Below are positions 24,501 to 32,585 of a DNA stretch of 58,139 bases, one piece after another. The notes below the pieces were generated by a model. It was given only the letters and a program-made list of their open reading frames with translations, did not search any database and was not told where the DNA came from. Made by a program: the position numbers and the translations under genes. How positions within the stretch are numbered: position 1 is the stretch's first letter; every line of letters starts with the position of its first letter. Source of the DNA: Anaerolineae bacterium (GTDB taxonomy: Bacteria > Chloroflexota > Anaerolineae > Aggregatilineales > J027); contig JAJTXY010000024.1 of the NCBI GenBank assembly GCA_021463865.1, positions 1-58,139 of the forward strand, written 5' to 3'.

Positions 24501-26711
24501 TCAGGGTTGTGCCACCGTCAAGGCCAATAGGCGGCGGAATACGGGCGAATCCAGCGGTGCCCAAATCTCCGGCAGATTCCAGCGCATGGCATCGGCTCGT
24601 TCACGCAGCATTGTAGCAAGGGCCTCTATTGCCAATACGCGCAAAGTTTCTGTTTGGGTGGGATCAGCTTTGGCTTGTTCCCAATCTTGCATCGTGCGGG
24701 CCGCTGCAAATTCCATCCGCTGCCACGCATGGAGATAATCCAATAGCGGTTCGACCACTTCCAGCACCTGTTCCAATTCTGGCCCCAACAGACTGCCACT
24801 GCATATCAGCGAATCAGCCAGACGGCGCAGCACTACCTCAAAACTGTGCATCACCTCAATCGAGAGCAAGATTTCCAAATTAGCATTCCAACCCGCCCGC
24901 GTCACACGGTCAATCACTTGACGGGCAGCACCAAGATAGGCCCAAACGCGGGTCGCAATCATACCACTGTAGGGAGGGGGGTCATCTTTTTGATACACCA
25001 ATTTGGTTTGGGCGGCTGCCAGCCATTGCGAATAGGGGCGGCTCCGCAGCAGGATCAGCAATTGCTGGGCCGATTCGTTGGCATGGGCTTTGTAGCCCTC
25101 GCAAATCGCCGTCAACTGGGCAATCGCCTCCGGGTCGTCGTGATCGGGGTCAGTTTCATCCAACAGACTGGTACTTCGATCAAACAGGGCCGCCCTGTGG
25201 AGGGCACTCTTAATCGCTTCAGCCAACGCATGACTCGTGGCATCATCAATTCGACTAGGTTTCGTACCGGGAATAAGCCATTCCCATACCCCGATCAAGC
25301 GTTGATACTCTGCCCACATGGGGGTTAACATGCCTGCTTCACCATTACGAAACCGACCCGCGACATATTCAAAGCGCCGAGCATAATGCACTCGCAGAGC
25401 GTTGCTCACTTCTACTGCCGAAGCCAACGCCTCCAAATTGGGCCATAGTTCCGGTGCATCCGAGGTTTTTAAGACACCTTGTTCGGCACTAATAAATCGG
25501 ATTTGCGCCTCTTTAAACAGCCGATTCCACAGATCACTTTTTTGTTCGGCTCGCACCATATCTACGGCTGCTTCCCGACCACTGACCTCCAAAATAAGCG
25601 TACCGGGAGTAGAGCGCCAATGTTGAATCGTGCTGGTTTGGGTATGGCTGAAATCAAGACCAATTCCCATTCGCAGTAAGGCGGCTAATGTCTCGGCATG
25701 GCCTAAGATATGCTTGGGCAATTTAACCGACGCCGGGAACTGATGCACACGCGGTAAGGTGCGATGCAACCCTGTCATTACAGCAATAAGCTGGCGTTCT
25801 TCGCTGCTTATATCTTTTAACTCATATTGCAGAATCAAATCCCGTCCGCTGAGATGATGTTCGATGGGGTCGCTGGCAAACGTGATGTTATGCAGTAGAG
25901 CCGCCGCGTGCAGCAAATCTCGATAATGCTGGGGGAGGCGGTGAATGCTGGCCGTGATGTCAAACAATTCTCGACTAAGGTTGCTGATATGCCGTGCATG
26001 GGCCATGTCCACATTATAGGCTGCTGCCAATGCGCTGACACTAATGGGTTCAGCCGTGCTAGGTGGATGAACAGTCGGTGGTTCAGCGACTGGCGGATGC
26101 CTAGGTTCGATATGGGCGACCACCATACGCGGAGTTGGGGCAATTTCGACTCCCACATCTTCGGCATCTCCGGTCAATAGGAATTCTAAACCCTCGGCAA
26201 CCGCTTCATCTATGGAAATAAGAGGGGATTCCGGGGGCGCTACCTCACGTGGACGACGAGCAGTGCTTCGACGATCAGGACGTCCTCCTTGCTGTTTGGG
26301 GGGACGACGGGAGGAACTTTCTTCGTCTTCAGGCGGGCGTTGAGTACGCGGGCTACGTGGTCGCGGTTGGCGGAGATTCACCCGACGGCGCTGACCCGAC
26401 TCTGGTTCATCCCCTAGAGCTTCGTTGACAGGCGCTTCAGACATTTCCTCAACCGGAGGCTGCGGTATTTTTGCCGCTGGTGATACGGGTTGTAGAGCCG
26501 ATCCAAATAAATCCAAGCCTTCAGTTTCAAAGCGCTCGGCCCACTGCTGTACTTCTTTGCGGGGACGGCGGACAGATCGGGCGATTTTTTCTACATCCTG
26601 TCCAGACGTCAGAGCTAATACAATTCGCGCTGGAACACTGTACTCATGTTCATCTTGTTCAGCGAGCCGAACAAGGGCTTTGCGGGTTTCACGATCCAAT
26701 GAATGGTTCAT
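24501..26711 (-). CDS. HTH / HD (Ppx-GppA type) / CHAD-like protein, probably polyphosphate-related
   Basis: The 736-aa protein combines three parts. Residues 1-62 are a homeodomain-like helix-turn-helix (VEKIARSVRRPRKEVQQWAERF). Residues about 65-165 are a disordered Pro/Arg/Glu linker. Residues about 225-345 resemble the C-terminal HD domain of exopolyphosphatases (AHARHISNLSRELFD, LLHAAALLHNI, then HHLSGRDLILQYEL), but the metal-binding HD pair is His-Asn. From about 425 to the end the helical sequence (VVLRRLADSLICSG; AMRWNLPEIWAPLDSPVFRRLL) suggests a CHAD domain, a polyphosphate-binding fold. No Ppx ASKHA domain is present. The CHAD call is moderate. It may be a polyphosphate-sensing regulator. 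Confidence 0.72.
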   Translation of the reverse strand: MNHSLDRETRKALVRLAEQDEHEYSVPARIVLALTSGQDVEKIARSVRRPRKEVQQWAERFETEGLDLFGSALQPVSPAAKIPQPPVEEMSEAPVNEALGDEPESGQRRRVNLRQPRPRSPRTQRPPEDEESSSRRPPKQQGGRPDRRSTARRPREVAPPESPLISIDEAVAEGLEFLLTGDAEDVGVEIAPTPRMVVAHIEPRHPPVAEPPTVHPPSTAEPISVSALAAAYNVDMAHARHISNLSRELFDITASIHRLPQHYRDLLHAAALLHNITFASDPIEHHLSGRDLILQYELKDISSEERQLIAVMTGLHRTLPRVHQFPASVKLPKHILGHAETLAALLRMGIGLDFSHTQTSTIQHWRSTPGTLILEVSGREAAVDMVRAEQKSDLWNRLFKEAQIRFISAEQGVLKTSDAPELWPNLEALASAVEVSNALRVHYARRFEYVAGRFRNGEAGMLTPMWAEYQRLIGVWEWLIPGTKPSRIDDATSHALAEAIKSALHRAALFDRSTSLLDETDPDHDDPEAIAQLTAICEGYKAHANESAQQLLILLRSRPYSQWLAAAQTKLVYQKDDPPPYSGMIATRVWAYLGAARQVIDRVTRAGWNANLEILLSIEVMHSFEVVLRRLADSLICSGSLLGPELEQVLEVVEPLLDYLHAWQRMEFAAARTMQDWEQAKADPTQTETLRVLAIEALATMLRERADAMRWNLPEIWAPLDSPVFRRLLALTVAQP

Positions 26712-26806
26712 TTTGATAACGAATCCAAGAAAAAAGTAATTGCCCTCTTAGTGTATCGCAACGATATACTTCATCACAACATTCACCTATAAGGAAATAT
26801 CCGTCT

Positions 26807-27214
26807 ATGCCTATCAAGATAAATCACCTCGCCATTGTTGTCCCCAATTTAGAAAGCGCCCTCGCCTTTTGGCATGACGCGATCGGCCTCGAATTGGGAG
26901 GTCGGGAAGAAAATCCCGGCGAAAACGTGAATATTGGCTTTCTACAGATTGGCGACAGCCGCATTGAACTCCTTGAACCCACCAATAATGACAGCGGTAT
27001 TGGGCGCTATTTGGAAAAGCGTGGGCCGGGAATGCACCATCTGTGTATCGAAGTGGAAAATCTGGAAGCGTCAATGGAGCAACTTCGACAAAAAGGAATT
27101 GAGTTGATTAATGACACACCTAAGATACGTCATGAAGATGGCATCCGCTATTGTTTTATCCATCCCAAAAGCGCTTTCGGCGTGATGGTCGAGCTATATG
27201 AACTCCCACATTAA
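26807..27214 (+). CDS. mce: Methylmalonyl-CoA epimerase
   Basis: The 135-aa VOC enzyme interconverts (2S)- and (2R)-methylmalonyl-CoA in propionate and branched-chain catabolism. It starts INHLAIVVPNLESALAFWHDAIGL, with metal-ligand His5. IELLEPTNNDSGIGRYLEKRGPGMHHLCIEV (about 47-78) contains the family's diagnostic IELLEP and GMHHL, and IHPKSAFGVMVELYEL closes the protein with the C-terminal Glu ligand. The mutase and propionyl-CoA carboxylase genes are not in the window. The branched-chain amino-acid importer at 42-47 kb would supply precursors. AAGGAAATATCCGTCT precedes ATG 26807. Confidence 0.93.
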   Translation: MPIKINHLAIVVPNLESALAFWHDAIGLELGGREENPGENVNIGFLQIGDSRIELLEPTNNDSGIGRYLEKRGPGMHHLCIEVENLEASMEQLRQKGIELINDTPKIRHEDGIRYCFIHPKSAFGVMVELYELPH

Positions 27215-27289
27215 GAAATTTCTGACTTGCCCGACAAACCAGTGCGCTGTATGCTTTGGGCATGTTAATGCTGTAGTGAGGAGAAATAG

Positions 27290-27589
27290 ATGATGAGCAA
27301 CCGACCCAGCAATAGACCTCCAAGTCGCCCTTCAAGCCGACCACCCCAGCAGCCCAAGCGTGACTCGGATTTTGACAGCTTAAATAGTCTCCGATACAAA
27401 GCGCTGGCGGAAGATGATGACCCCTTTAGCGGTTTTGAGGATAAAGCCGTTAGCCGCCGAGAAGTGGATGAAGGTCGGATTTTTGGCTTAAACGCAGTGG
27501 AGCGCATGTTCCTATCTATCGGCCTATTTTTGGTCGTGACGGTCTTGAGCGTTTTACTCCTCATTTTGACCGACAGCATCCAACTTTAA
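27290..27589 (+). CDS. Small single-pass membrane protein of unknown function (99 aa)
   Basis: GAGGAG six bases before ATG 27290 gives a good start. The first 30 residues are a disordered Arg/Pro/Ser repeat region (RPSNRPPSRPSSRPPQQP). An acidic middle follows, then one C-terminal membrane helix (about 75-95, MFLSIGLFLVVTVLSVLLLIL). The topology puts the Arg/Pro tail in the cytoplasm. It lies 27 nt upstream of the AI-2E-family gene and is probably cotranscribed, so it may be an accessory protein. No family is recognised. Confidence 0.75.
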   Translation: MMSNRPSNRPPSRPSSRPPQQPKRDSDFDSLNSLRYKALAEDDDPFSGFEDKAVSRREVDEGRIFGLNAVERMFLSIGLFLVVTVLSVLLLILTDSIQL

Positions 27590-27616
27590 CTATCACAGAA
27601 AGACTAGCACCGCAGC

Positions 27617-28975
27617 ATGATGACCAAAAACTTTGACCAGCGAGAATTCGTCTATCGGATTCTGTTAATCATTTTCCTCGTGGGACTCGCGCTGGCATTG
27701 TGGTCTCTGCGCGGTGCTATTATGCTCCTATTCTTAGGGGCAATTTTGGCGACAGCCCTCTCTATTCCGGTCAGTTTTCTACGGAAGCGTGGCCTTTCCA
27801 ACGGGCAAGCCGTCTTAATTACCGTGATTGGAACATTAACCGCAATTTTATTGGTCGGGGTCTTGATCATTCCGTCATTTGTCCAACAAGCAGGCAATCT
27901 AGTAGACCGCTTGCCCAACGCGCTAGATGAAGCCAATACTCAATATAATCAATTTGCCAAAGATTCAGGCCTGCTTCCGACTATCGAAACCGGGGCCGAC
28001 AATCTCCAACAAAAGCAAATATCGAACTTTATACGTGACCAAGCCGACAATGCCACCGGGCAAGTCCTGCCATTTTTGGGTACGGTAGGAAGCATAATAG
28101 GCAATTTGTTGATTCTTTTTGTCTTGACTGTCTACTTCCTTGCTGAACCGACTGACTATGTTGAAGGCGTGCTAACCCTTGTACCCCGTGCCTACCGCCC
28201 ACGTGCCTTAGAAATAATCACCTCGCTAGGCAAAAGCGTTCGTTTGGCGGTCATTTCCCAAATATTTTCGTCCTTGCTGGTTGCAACGTTCACCACCATT
28301 GGATTGTTTATCTTGGGAGTAGATGACGCCCTCGCGTTAGGCATTTTGGCGGGCTTTTTTAATTTCATTCCCAATTTTGGGCCGCTGGTATCTTTGCTTG
28401 TCGGAGTAATTTTTACGCTCGCCTCCGGTGGGCCGGTCGTTTTGGTCATTATTCTATATCTGGTCGTACAGCAGCTTGAATCCAACGTAATTACTCCACG
28501 CATTATCCGCCAGACCTTGAGTATGCCGGGGGCTGTCGTCATTGCGACGCAACTTGTTGCTGGTGCGTTATTTGGATTCTTAGGCCTGTTACTGGCAGTG
28601 CCATTGGTCGCCGTCATCATGACCATCGTCCGTGAGATGTATGTGTACGATGCCCTCAACAGCCGTAAAGCGGTTATCTTGCGAAAACGCTTGGAGACTG
28701 GGAATGAGGTCTTGGTTGTCACAACTGACCCCTATCGCCCCGAACAACTCTCCCCCGGTGAAGCCGCCAAACTCTCAATGCAGGGCCAAGACCCATTTGA
28801 ATTTGTGCAAGGCCAGCAAACCATTGAAATTGTCGGCCCATCCACTGAGCAGATGAATCGTGTCACCACCAATCAACAAGCGGTGTGGGTAGCAATTTTG
28901 GCGCTGGTTGGCGCACAAGCCATTTCGCTAATTCAGGCTATTCTGAAGGAAAATCGGCGTGGGGCAGATCGCTAA
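27617..28975 (+). CDS. AI-2E family transporter, second copy
   Basis: The 452-aa protein has the same family layout as the product of 403-1698. Helices lie at about 15-35, 37-55 and 65-90. The soluble stretch NLVDRLPNALDEANTQYNQF precedes a C-terminal bundle with GFFNFIPNFGPLVSLLVGVIF and VITPRIIRQTLSMPGAVVIAT. It differs in carrying an extra cytoplasmic region (about 365-425) and a final helix (VWVAILALVGAQAISLIQAI). The two copies are clearly diverged, so they are not a recent duplication. The substrate is unknown. The start has a weak ribosome site and probably depends on coupling to the 99-aa gene. Confidence 0.9.
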   Translation: MMTKNFDQREFVYRILLIIFLVGLALALWSLRGAIMLLFLGAILATALSIPVSFLRKRGLSNGQAVLITVIGTLTAILLVGVLIIPSFVQQAGNLVDRLPNALDEANTQYNQFAKDSGLLPTIETGADNLQQKQISNFIRDQADNATGQVLPFLGTVGSIIGNLLILFVLTVYFLAEPTDYVEGVLTLVPRAYRPRALEIITSLGKSVRLAVISQIFSSLLVATFTTIGLFILGVDDALALGILAGFFNFIPNFGPLVSLLVGVIFTLASGGPVVLVIILYLVVQQLESNVITPRIIRQTLSMPGAVVIATQLVAGALFGFLGLLLAVPLVAVIMTIVREMYVYDALNSRKAVILRKRLETGNEVLVVTTDPYRPEQLSPGEAAKLSMQGQDPFEFVQGQQTIEIVGPSTEQMNRVTTNQQAVWVAILALVGAQAISLIQAILKENRRGADR

Positions 28976-28997
28976 ACCGCGTGTTCTATTAAAAACC

Positions 28998-29140
28998 TTG
29001 ACAATTTATTAACAATCCTTAAATGGGGTTTTGATTTCTACCTGCAATAATGTAGATAGTACAGAGTTAAAACCTCATACGAGTTTGGCACTTGATGATC
29101 GTTCCCTCCCTGGCTCCCACCCGATTTGATCATCAAGTGC
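28998..29140 (+). ncRNA. Possible small RNA or der leader between AI-2E gene and der
   Basis: The 298-nt gap has TTGACA at 28998-29003 with an imperfect -10 (TTAAAT, 15-nt spacer). It also has a perfect 13-bp inverted repeat, GCACTTGATGATC (29088-29100) with GATCATCAAGTGC (29128-29140), across a 27-nt loop, followed within 10 nt by a strong terminator. A transcript of about 120-150 nt with two stable stems would result. No reading frame or known riboswitch core is recognised. Confidence 0.35.
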
Positions 29141-29148
29141 TTTCGCTT

Positions 29149-29196
29149 ATGCCCACCACTCTCCTCTGTTCATCTATCGGTGGGCATTTTGTTTTC
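29149..29196 (+). terminator. Rho-independent terminator
   Basis: ATGCCCACC (29149-29157) pairs with GGTGGGCAT (29179-29187), followed by TTTTGTTTT. It ends the AI-2E transcript or the proposed small RNA and insulates der. Confidence 0.85.
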
Positions 29197-29226
29197 ATCT
29201 CCATCCAATAACCACTAGACGCCGCA

Positions 29227-29235
29227 TGGTATAAT
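29227..29235 (+). promoter_or_regulatory. Extended -10 promoter element for der
   Basis: TGGTATAAT (29227-29235) combines a TGN extension with a consensus -10, 39 nt before the der ATG. No good -35 is seen at the expected distance. Confidence 0.5.
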
Positions 29236-29273
29236 CGCTCCCACGTATAAGCGTTAAATATTGAAACTAACCC

Positions 29274-30650
29274 ATGAAAAAACCACTGGTTGCCCTTGTC
29301 GGACGTCCCAACGTCGGAAAATCTACACTTTTTAATCGCCTCATCGGAGAGCGCCGCGCCGTCATTTCCGATATTGCCGGGACAACTCGTGATCGTTTGC
29401 AAGGGGACACAGACTGGAATGGGGTAATCTTCACTGTTGTAGATACGGGTGGGATTGAGATTCACAACCCCAAAGCCGGGCAATCAACTGAGCCACTGGC
29501 CGAAGATTCTGTCCAGTTCATTCCACAGATTCGTGCCCAAGCCTTAGTAGCAATTCAAGATGCGGATGTGATTGTATTGGTCACCGATACTCAGCAAGGC
29601 GTCACGGCTGCGGATGAGGAAGTAGCAGAAATTCTACAAAAATCCAATAAGCCGATTGTCATTGCTGCCAATAAAGCCGATCATCACAAAGCCTTTGACG
29701 AAGCAATGGACTTTTATACCCTCGGCTTGGGCGAGGTCATCCCGCTGAGTGCCCTACATGGGGATGGCACAGGCGACCTCCTAGATCGCATCGTCGAATT
29801 ATTCCCCCCTGCTCCTGAATATGGCAGCGAGGAAGAAGAAGATCATCTCAAGATTGCCATTATTGGGCGTCCAAATGTCGGCAAATCAAGCCTGCTAAAT
29901 AAATTATTGGGCGAAGAACGGGCCATCGTCTCGGATATTGCAGGCACGACCCGTGATGCGCTCGACTCCGATATTCAATGGCATGGACAAAGAATCACCC
30001 TAATTGACACGGCGGGGATTCGGCGGCGTGGCAAGATTGAGCCGGGGATTGAGCAATACAGTGTGCTGCGTACCCTGAAGGCCATTCAGCGTGCCGACGT
30101 AGCTCTGTTACTGATTGACGCCTCAGAGGGTATCACCGCGCAAGATACTCATATCGCGGGCATGGTTTTGGACGAACTCAAGAGCCTGATTATTGTGGTG
30201 AACAAGTGGGATATGGTCGAAAAAGATTCGTACACCATCTACGAATTCACCGACAAAATCAAAGAGGATTTCAGTTTCATGGCCTATGCGCCGATTTTGT
30301 TTATTAGCGCTTTGACCGGACAGCGGGTTCACCAAATTTTGGAAACGGCCATGAGTGTTTATGAGGAACGGGTACGCCGCATCCCCACCAGCGAACTTAA
30401 TCGTATCGTGCGTGAAGCCGTCGCGCGTCATGCCCCGACTAGCCAAGACCTCCGCAAATTGAAGATTTATTACGCCACCCAAGTGCGCGTAGACCCACCC
30501 ACCTTTCTGTTCCATGTGAATGAAGCGGAATTGGTGCATTTTTCGTATGAGCGCTACCTTGAAAATTCCATCCGCGAGGCTTTTCCCTTTGCCGGAACAC
30601 CCATCCGTTTGAGTTTCCGCAGTCGGAGTGGCGGTTTAGAGGAATCTTAA
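29274..30650 (+). CDS. der: Ribosome-assembly GTPase Der (EngA)
   Basis: The 458-aa protein carries two tandem Era-like GTPase domains and a KH-like C-terminal domain, the arrangement unique to Der. Domain 1 has GRPNVGKSTLFN (about 10-21), DTGG and a fourth motif NKAD. Domain 2 has GRPNVGKSSLLN (about 200), DTAGIRRRGK and VVNKWDM. The KH-like domain runs from about 365 to the end (LRKLKIYYATQVRVDPPTF then FVN-type strand FLFHVNEAELVHFSYERYLEN). Der is needed for maturation of the 50S subunit. It is transcribed alone between terminators at 29149 and 30786. Confidence 0.97.
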   Translation: MKKPLVALVGRPNVGKSTLFNRLIGERRAVISDIAGTTRDRLQGDTDWNGVIFTVVDTGGIEIHNPKAGQSTEPLAEDSVQFIPQIRAQALVAIQDADVIVLVTDTQQGVTAADEEVAEILQKSNKPIVIAANKADHHKAFDEAMDFYTLGLGEVIPLSALHGDGTGDLLDRIVELFPPAPEYGSEEEEDHLKIAIIGRPNVGKSSLLNKLLGEERAIVSDIAGTTRDALDSDIQWHGQRITLIDTAGIRRRGKIEPGIEQYSVLRTLKAIQRADVALLLIDASEGITAQDTHIAGMVLDELKSLIIVVNKWDMVEKDSYTIYEFTDKIKEDFSFMAYAPILFISALTGQRVHQILETAMSVYEERVRRIPTSELNRIVREAVARHAPTSQDLRKLKIYYATQVRVDPPTFLFHVNEAELVHFSYERYLENSIREAFPFAGTPIRLSFRSRSGGLEES

Positions 30651-30785
30651 AAGATCGTCACTGAGAGTTCATAGATATTAAACCTGAGAAATACGGCTCA
30701 AATTTCCCATATTATTGGGCCGCGCAATGGATACGCGATTTCTACAGCTAACCTACGCCCTTCAATTGAGATCATAATCCTATAA

Positions 30786-30815
30786 GCCGTCTTCCTGCGT
30801 AGGAAGCGGTTTTTT
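30786..30815 (+). terminator. Rho-independent terminator downstream of der
   Basis: GCCG-T-CTTCCT pairs with AGGAAG-CGG around GCGT, with one bulged T, then TTTTTT. It lies about 135 nt after the der stop. The rest of the 294-nt gap up to 30944 shows nothing further that I can support. Confidence 0.85.
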
Positions 30816-30944
30816 GTCGTTGACCAAATTCAACTCGTTCCACTCTGTGTAGGAAATGGGGGGCTTGCTTTAAACAACCAATTTCGCATAAATTGATTCT
30901 ACCGTCTCGTAAACTTTACTTGTATATGCGAAAGGGATTCCCTC

Positions 30945-32525
30945 ATGAGTTTGCATCCGAAGAGACTTCGACATGTTGTATTTAGCTTGACCACACTCCT
31001 TGTCCTAGCCATTGTGGCTCTTATCGTCAATTCATCTCTCTCCACCACCTATGCCCAAGATGGTCAGCGTCTGGGCTATGGCGAAAACCTCATTGGGCAG
31101 ATTACTGGGCCAGAAGGTAGCTTGTTCTTTTTTGAGGGCAAGGCAGGGGATGTTGCCAAAGTAGAGATTCTAGGTGTCGGCTTTGCACCAAGCATCGCCC
31201 TATTGGATGGGACTCGCACGGTTGTCTTGCTGGTGAATGACAATCTGGCCCTCGAACAAACTGCCACATTGGAATACACCCTCATCACTGATGGCACGTA
31301 TTTCATCCAAGTCCGTGCCGCCGATAATTTGACGGGTCAATTTGCCATTACCCTCACCAAAGGGGAACGACAACTCCCACCCGGTGTTCCACTCGCAGCC
31401 GGGGCAGCCGTACAGGGCACAGTTGCCAGCACCGACCTGCCTGCCGTCTATGATTTCTCGACCAACCCAACTGAGGCCAGCAATCTGCGCGTTCAGTCCC
31501 TCACTCCCGGTTACAGCCCTGTGATTACCATATTGTCACAGACCAATGAAACCATCGCCACTTTGAATAACCCGCGTCTGTTGGGCACAACTTTGATGTT
31601 CGCGCCGGGTCAAGAAAGCCTAAAATTGGTAATAGATTTGGGTGGGGCTGTTGGGCCTGCTCAGGTGGAAGTCCAATTGACCTATGGCGGGGGAACCTCT
31701 ACAAGTGGGGGTAATGTCCCTGCTGGCACTGAAGAACCTTCTGGCGGTGGTGGCTTGCCCGTATTGCCTACCAGTGGTCAATGTGTGCTGGCAACCCTTG
31801 AAAACCAAGCAGTGAATGTACGCAGCGGCCCCTCCACCGACTACCCCATCTTAGTTACCATCTCACCCCAATCCATCTATAACGTAGTGGGTCGGAATAA
31901 CGATAGCTCATGGTATCTTATCAGCTATGGTGGTGGCAACACTGGCTGGGTCTCCGGCACAGTAACCCGTCTGGGTGGCAATTGTACCGCAATCCCCGTC
32001 GCTACTTTTGCGCCACTACCAACGACCTCTGGGCCAACCCGCACACCAACTGCGACGCTCCCCGGTGGTGTCACTGCTACTCCAAGCGCAACCCTTCCCG
32101 GCGGCGTGACGGCCACTCCTAGCCCCACTGGGCAGGCCCAGATTGCTCCGGCGGATAGTGACTACTTCCTGAATGTGGACATGGGCAACCAGAACGGCGC
32201 GTTTACGCAGGGCAGCGTCAGCAATGTGGTGTCGCACCCCACTGGTGACTTTGAGGATCGCGTCTTTTTCTCCACCAACAACATCAACAATCAGGGCGGC
32301 TCCGGCACCTTGGTACGTCAAATCTTCAATTTCTCCTGCTCTGGTACAGGGACCGAGGTCATTGCCTTCTACACTGGCGGGCAAACCTATGAATGTGGCG
32401 ACACCTACATCATCAACGCTGCTGGCCCGGACAGTGATACCGGCTCGATTCTGATCAGCGCCAATGGCGGCAGCAACACCTATGTCCAGTGGACGGTGTT
32501 TATGCAGGTTGAACGTCTAAACTAA
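30945..32525 (+). CDS. Secreted multidomain protein with PPC-like and SH3b domains
   Basis: A signal peptide (about 1-38, ending TTYA-QDG) leads into two beta-sandwich units resembling PPC domains: NLIGQITGPEGSLFFFEGKAGD with YFIQVRA (about 47-135), and VQGTVASTDLPAVYDF (about 155-245). After a Gly/Ser linker comes an SH3b domain (about 278-345: LENQAVNVRSGPSTDYPILVTI, WYLISYGGGNTGWVSG). A Thr/Pro linker with a 12-residue tandem duplication follows, then a C-terminal beta domain (about 400-526) not recognised by family. SH3b modules bind wall or surface polymers, so the protein is probably surface-attached. AAAGGG precedes ATG 30945. Confidence 0.82.
   Translation: MSLHPKRLRHVVFSLTTLLVLAIVALIVNSSLSTTYAQDGQRLGYGENLIGQITGPEGSLFFFEGKAGDVAKVEILGVGFAPSIALLDGTRTVVLLVNDNLALEQTATLEYTLITDGTYFIQVRAADNLTGQFAITLTKGERQLPPGVPLAAGAAVQGTVASTDLPAVYDFSTNPTEASNLRVQSLTPGYSPVITILSQTNETIATLNNPRLLGTTLMFAPGQESLKLVIDLGGAVGPAQVEVQLTYGGGTSTSGGNVPAGTEEPSGGGGLPVLPTSGQCVLATLENQAVNVRSGPSTDYPILVTISPQSIYNVVGRNNDSSWYLISYGGGNTGWVSGTVTRLGGNCTAIPVATFAPLPTTSGPTRTPTATLPGGVTATPSATLPGGVTATPSPTGQAQIAPADSDYFLNVDMGNQNGAFTQGSVSNVVSHPTGDFEDRVFFSTNNINNQGGSGTLVRQIFNFSCSGTGTEVIAFYTGGQTYECGDTYIINAAGPDSDTGSILISANGGSNTYVQWTVFMQVERLN
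32052..32123 (+). repeat. In-frame 36-nt tandem duplication
   Basis: Two 36-nt units (32052-32087 and 32088-32123) each encode ATLPGGVTATPS. They differ only at synonymous positions, so they are old enough to have drifted while the peptide was kept. They lengthen the Thr/Pro linker of the PPC/SH3b protein. Confidence 0.85.
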
Positions 32526-32554
32526 CCGCTATTCCTCATTCACAAATTCAAGAG

Positions 32555-32585
32555 CGCCCTATCTCGGATAGGGTGTTCTTTTTTT
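32555..32585 (+). terminator. Rho-independent terminator between convergent genes
   Basis: CGCCCTATC pairs with GATAGGGTG around TCG, followed by TTCTTTTTTT. The T-run reaches the stop codon of the convergent minus-strand gene. It serves the plus-strand gene best. Confidence 0.9.

Noticed and set aside
403-28975. The two AI-2E-family genes as a recent duplication
   Set aside because: They share the fold and key motifs but differ widely in sequence, loops and tails, so they are old paralogues.
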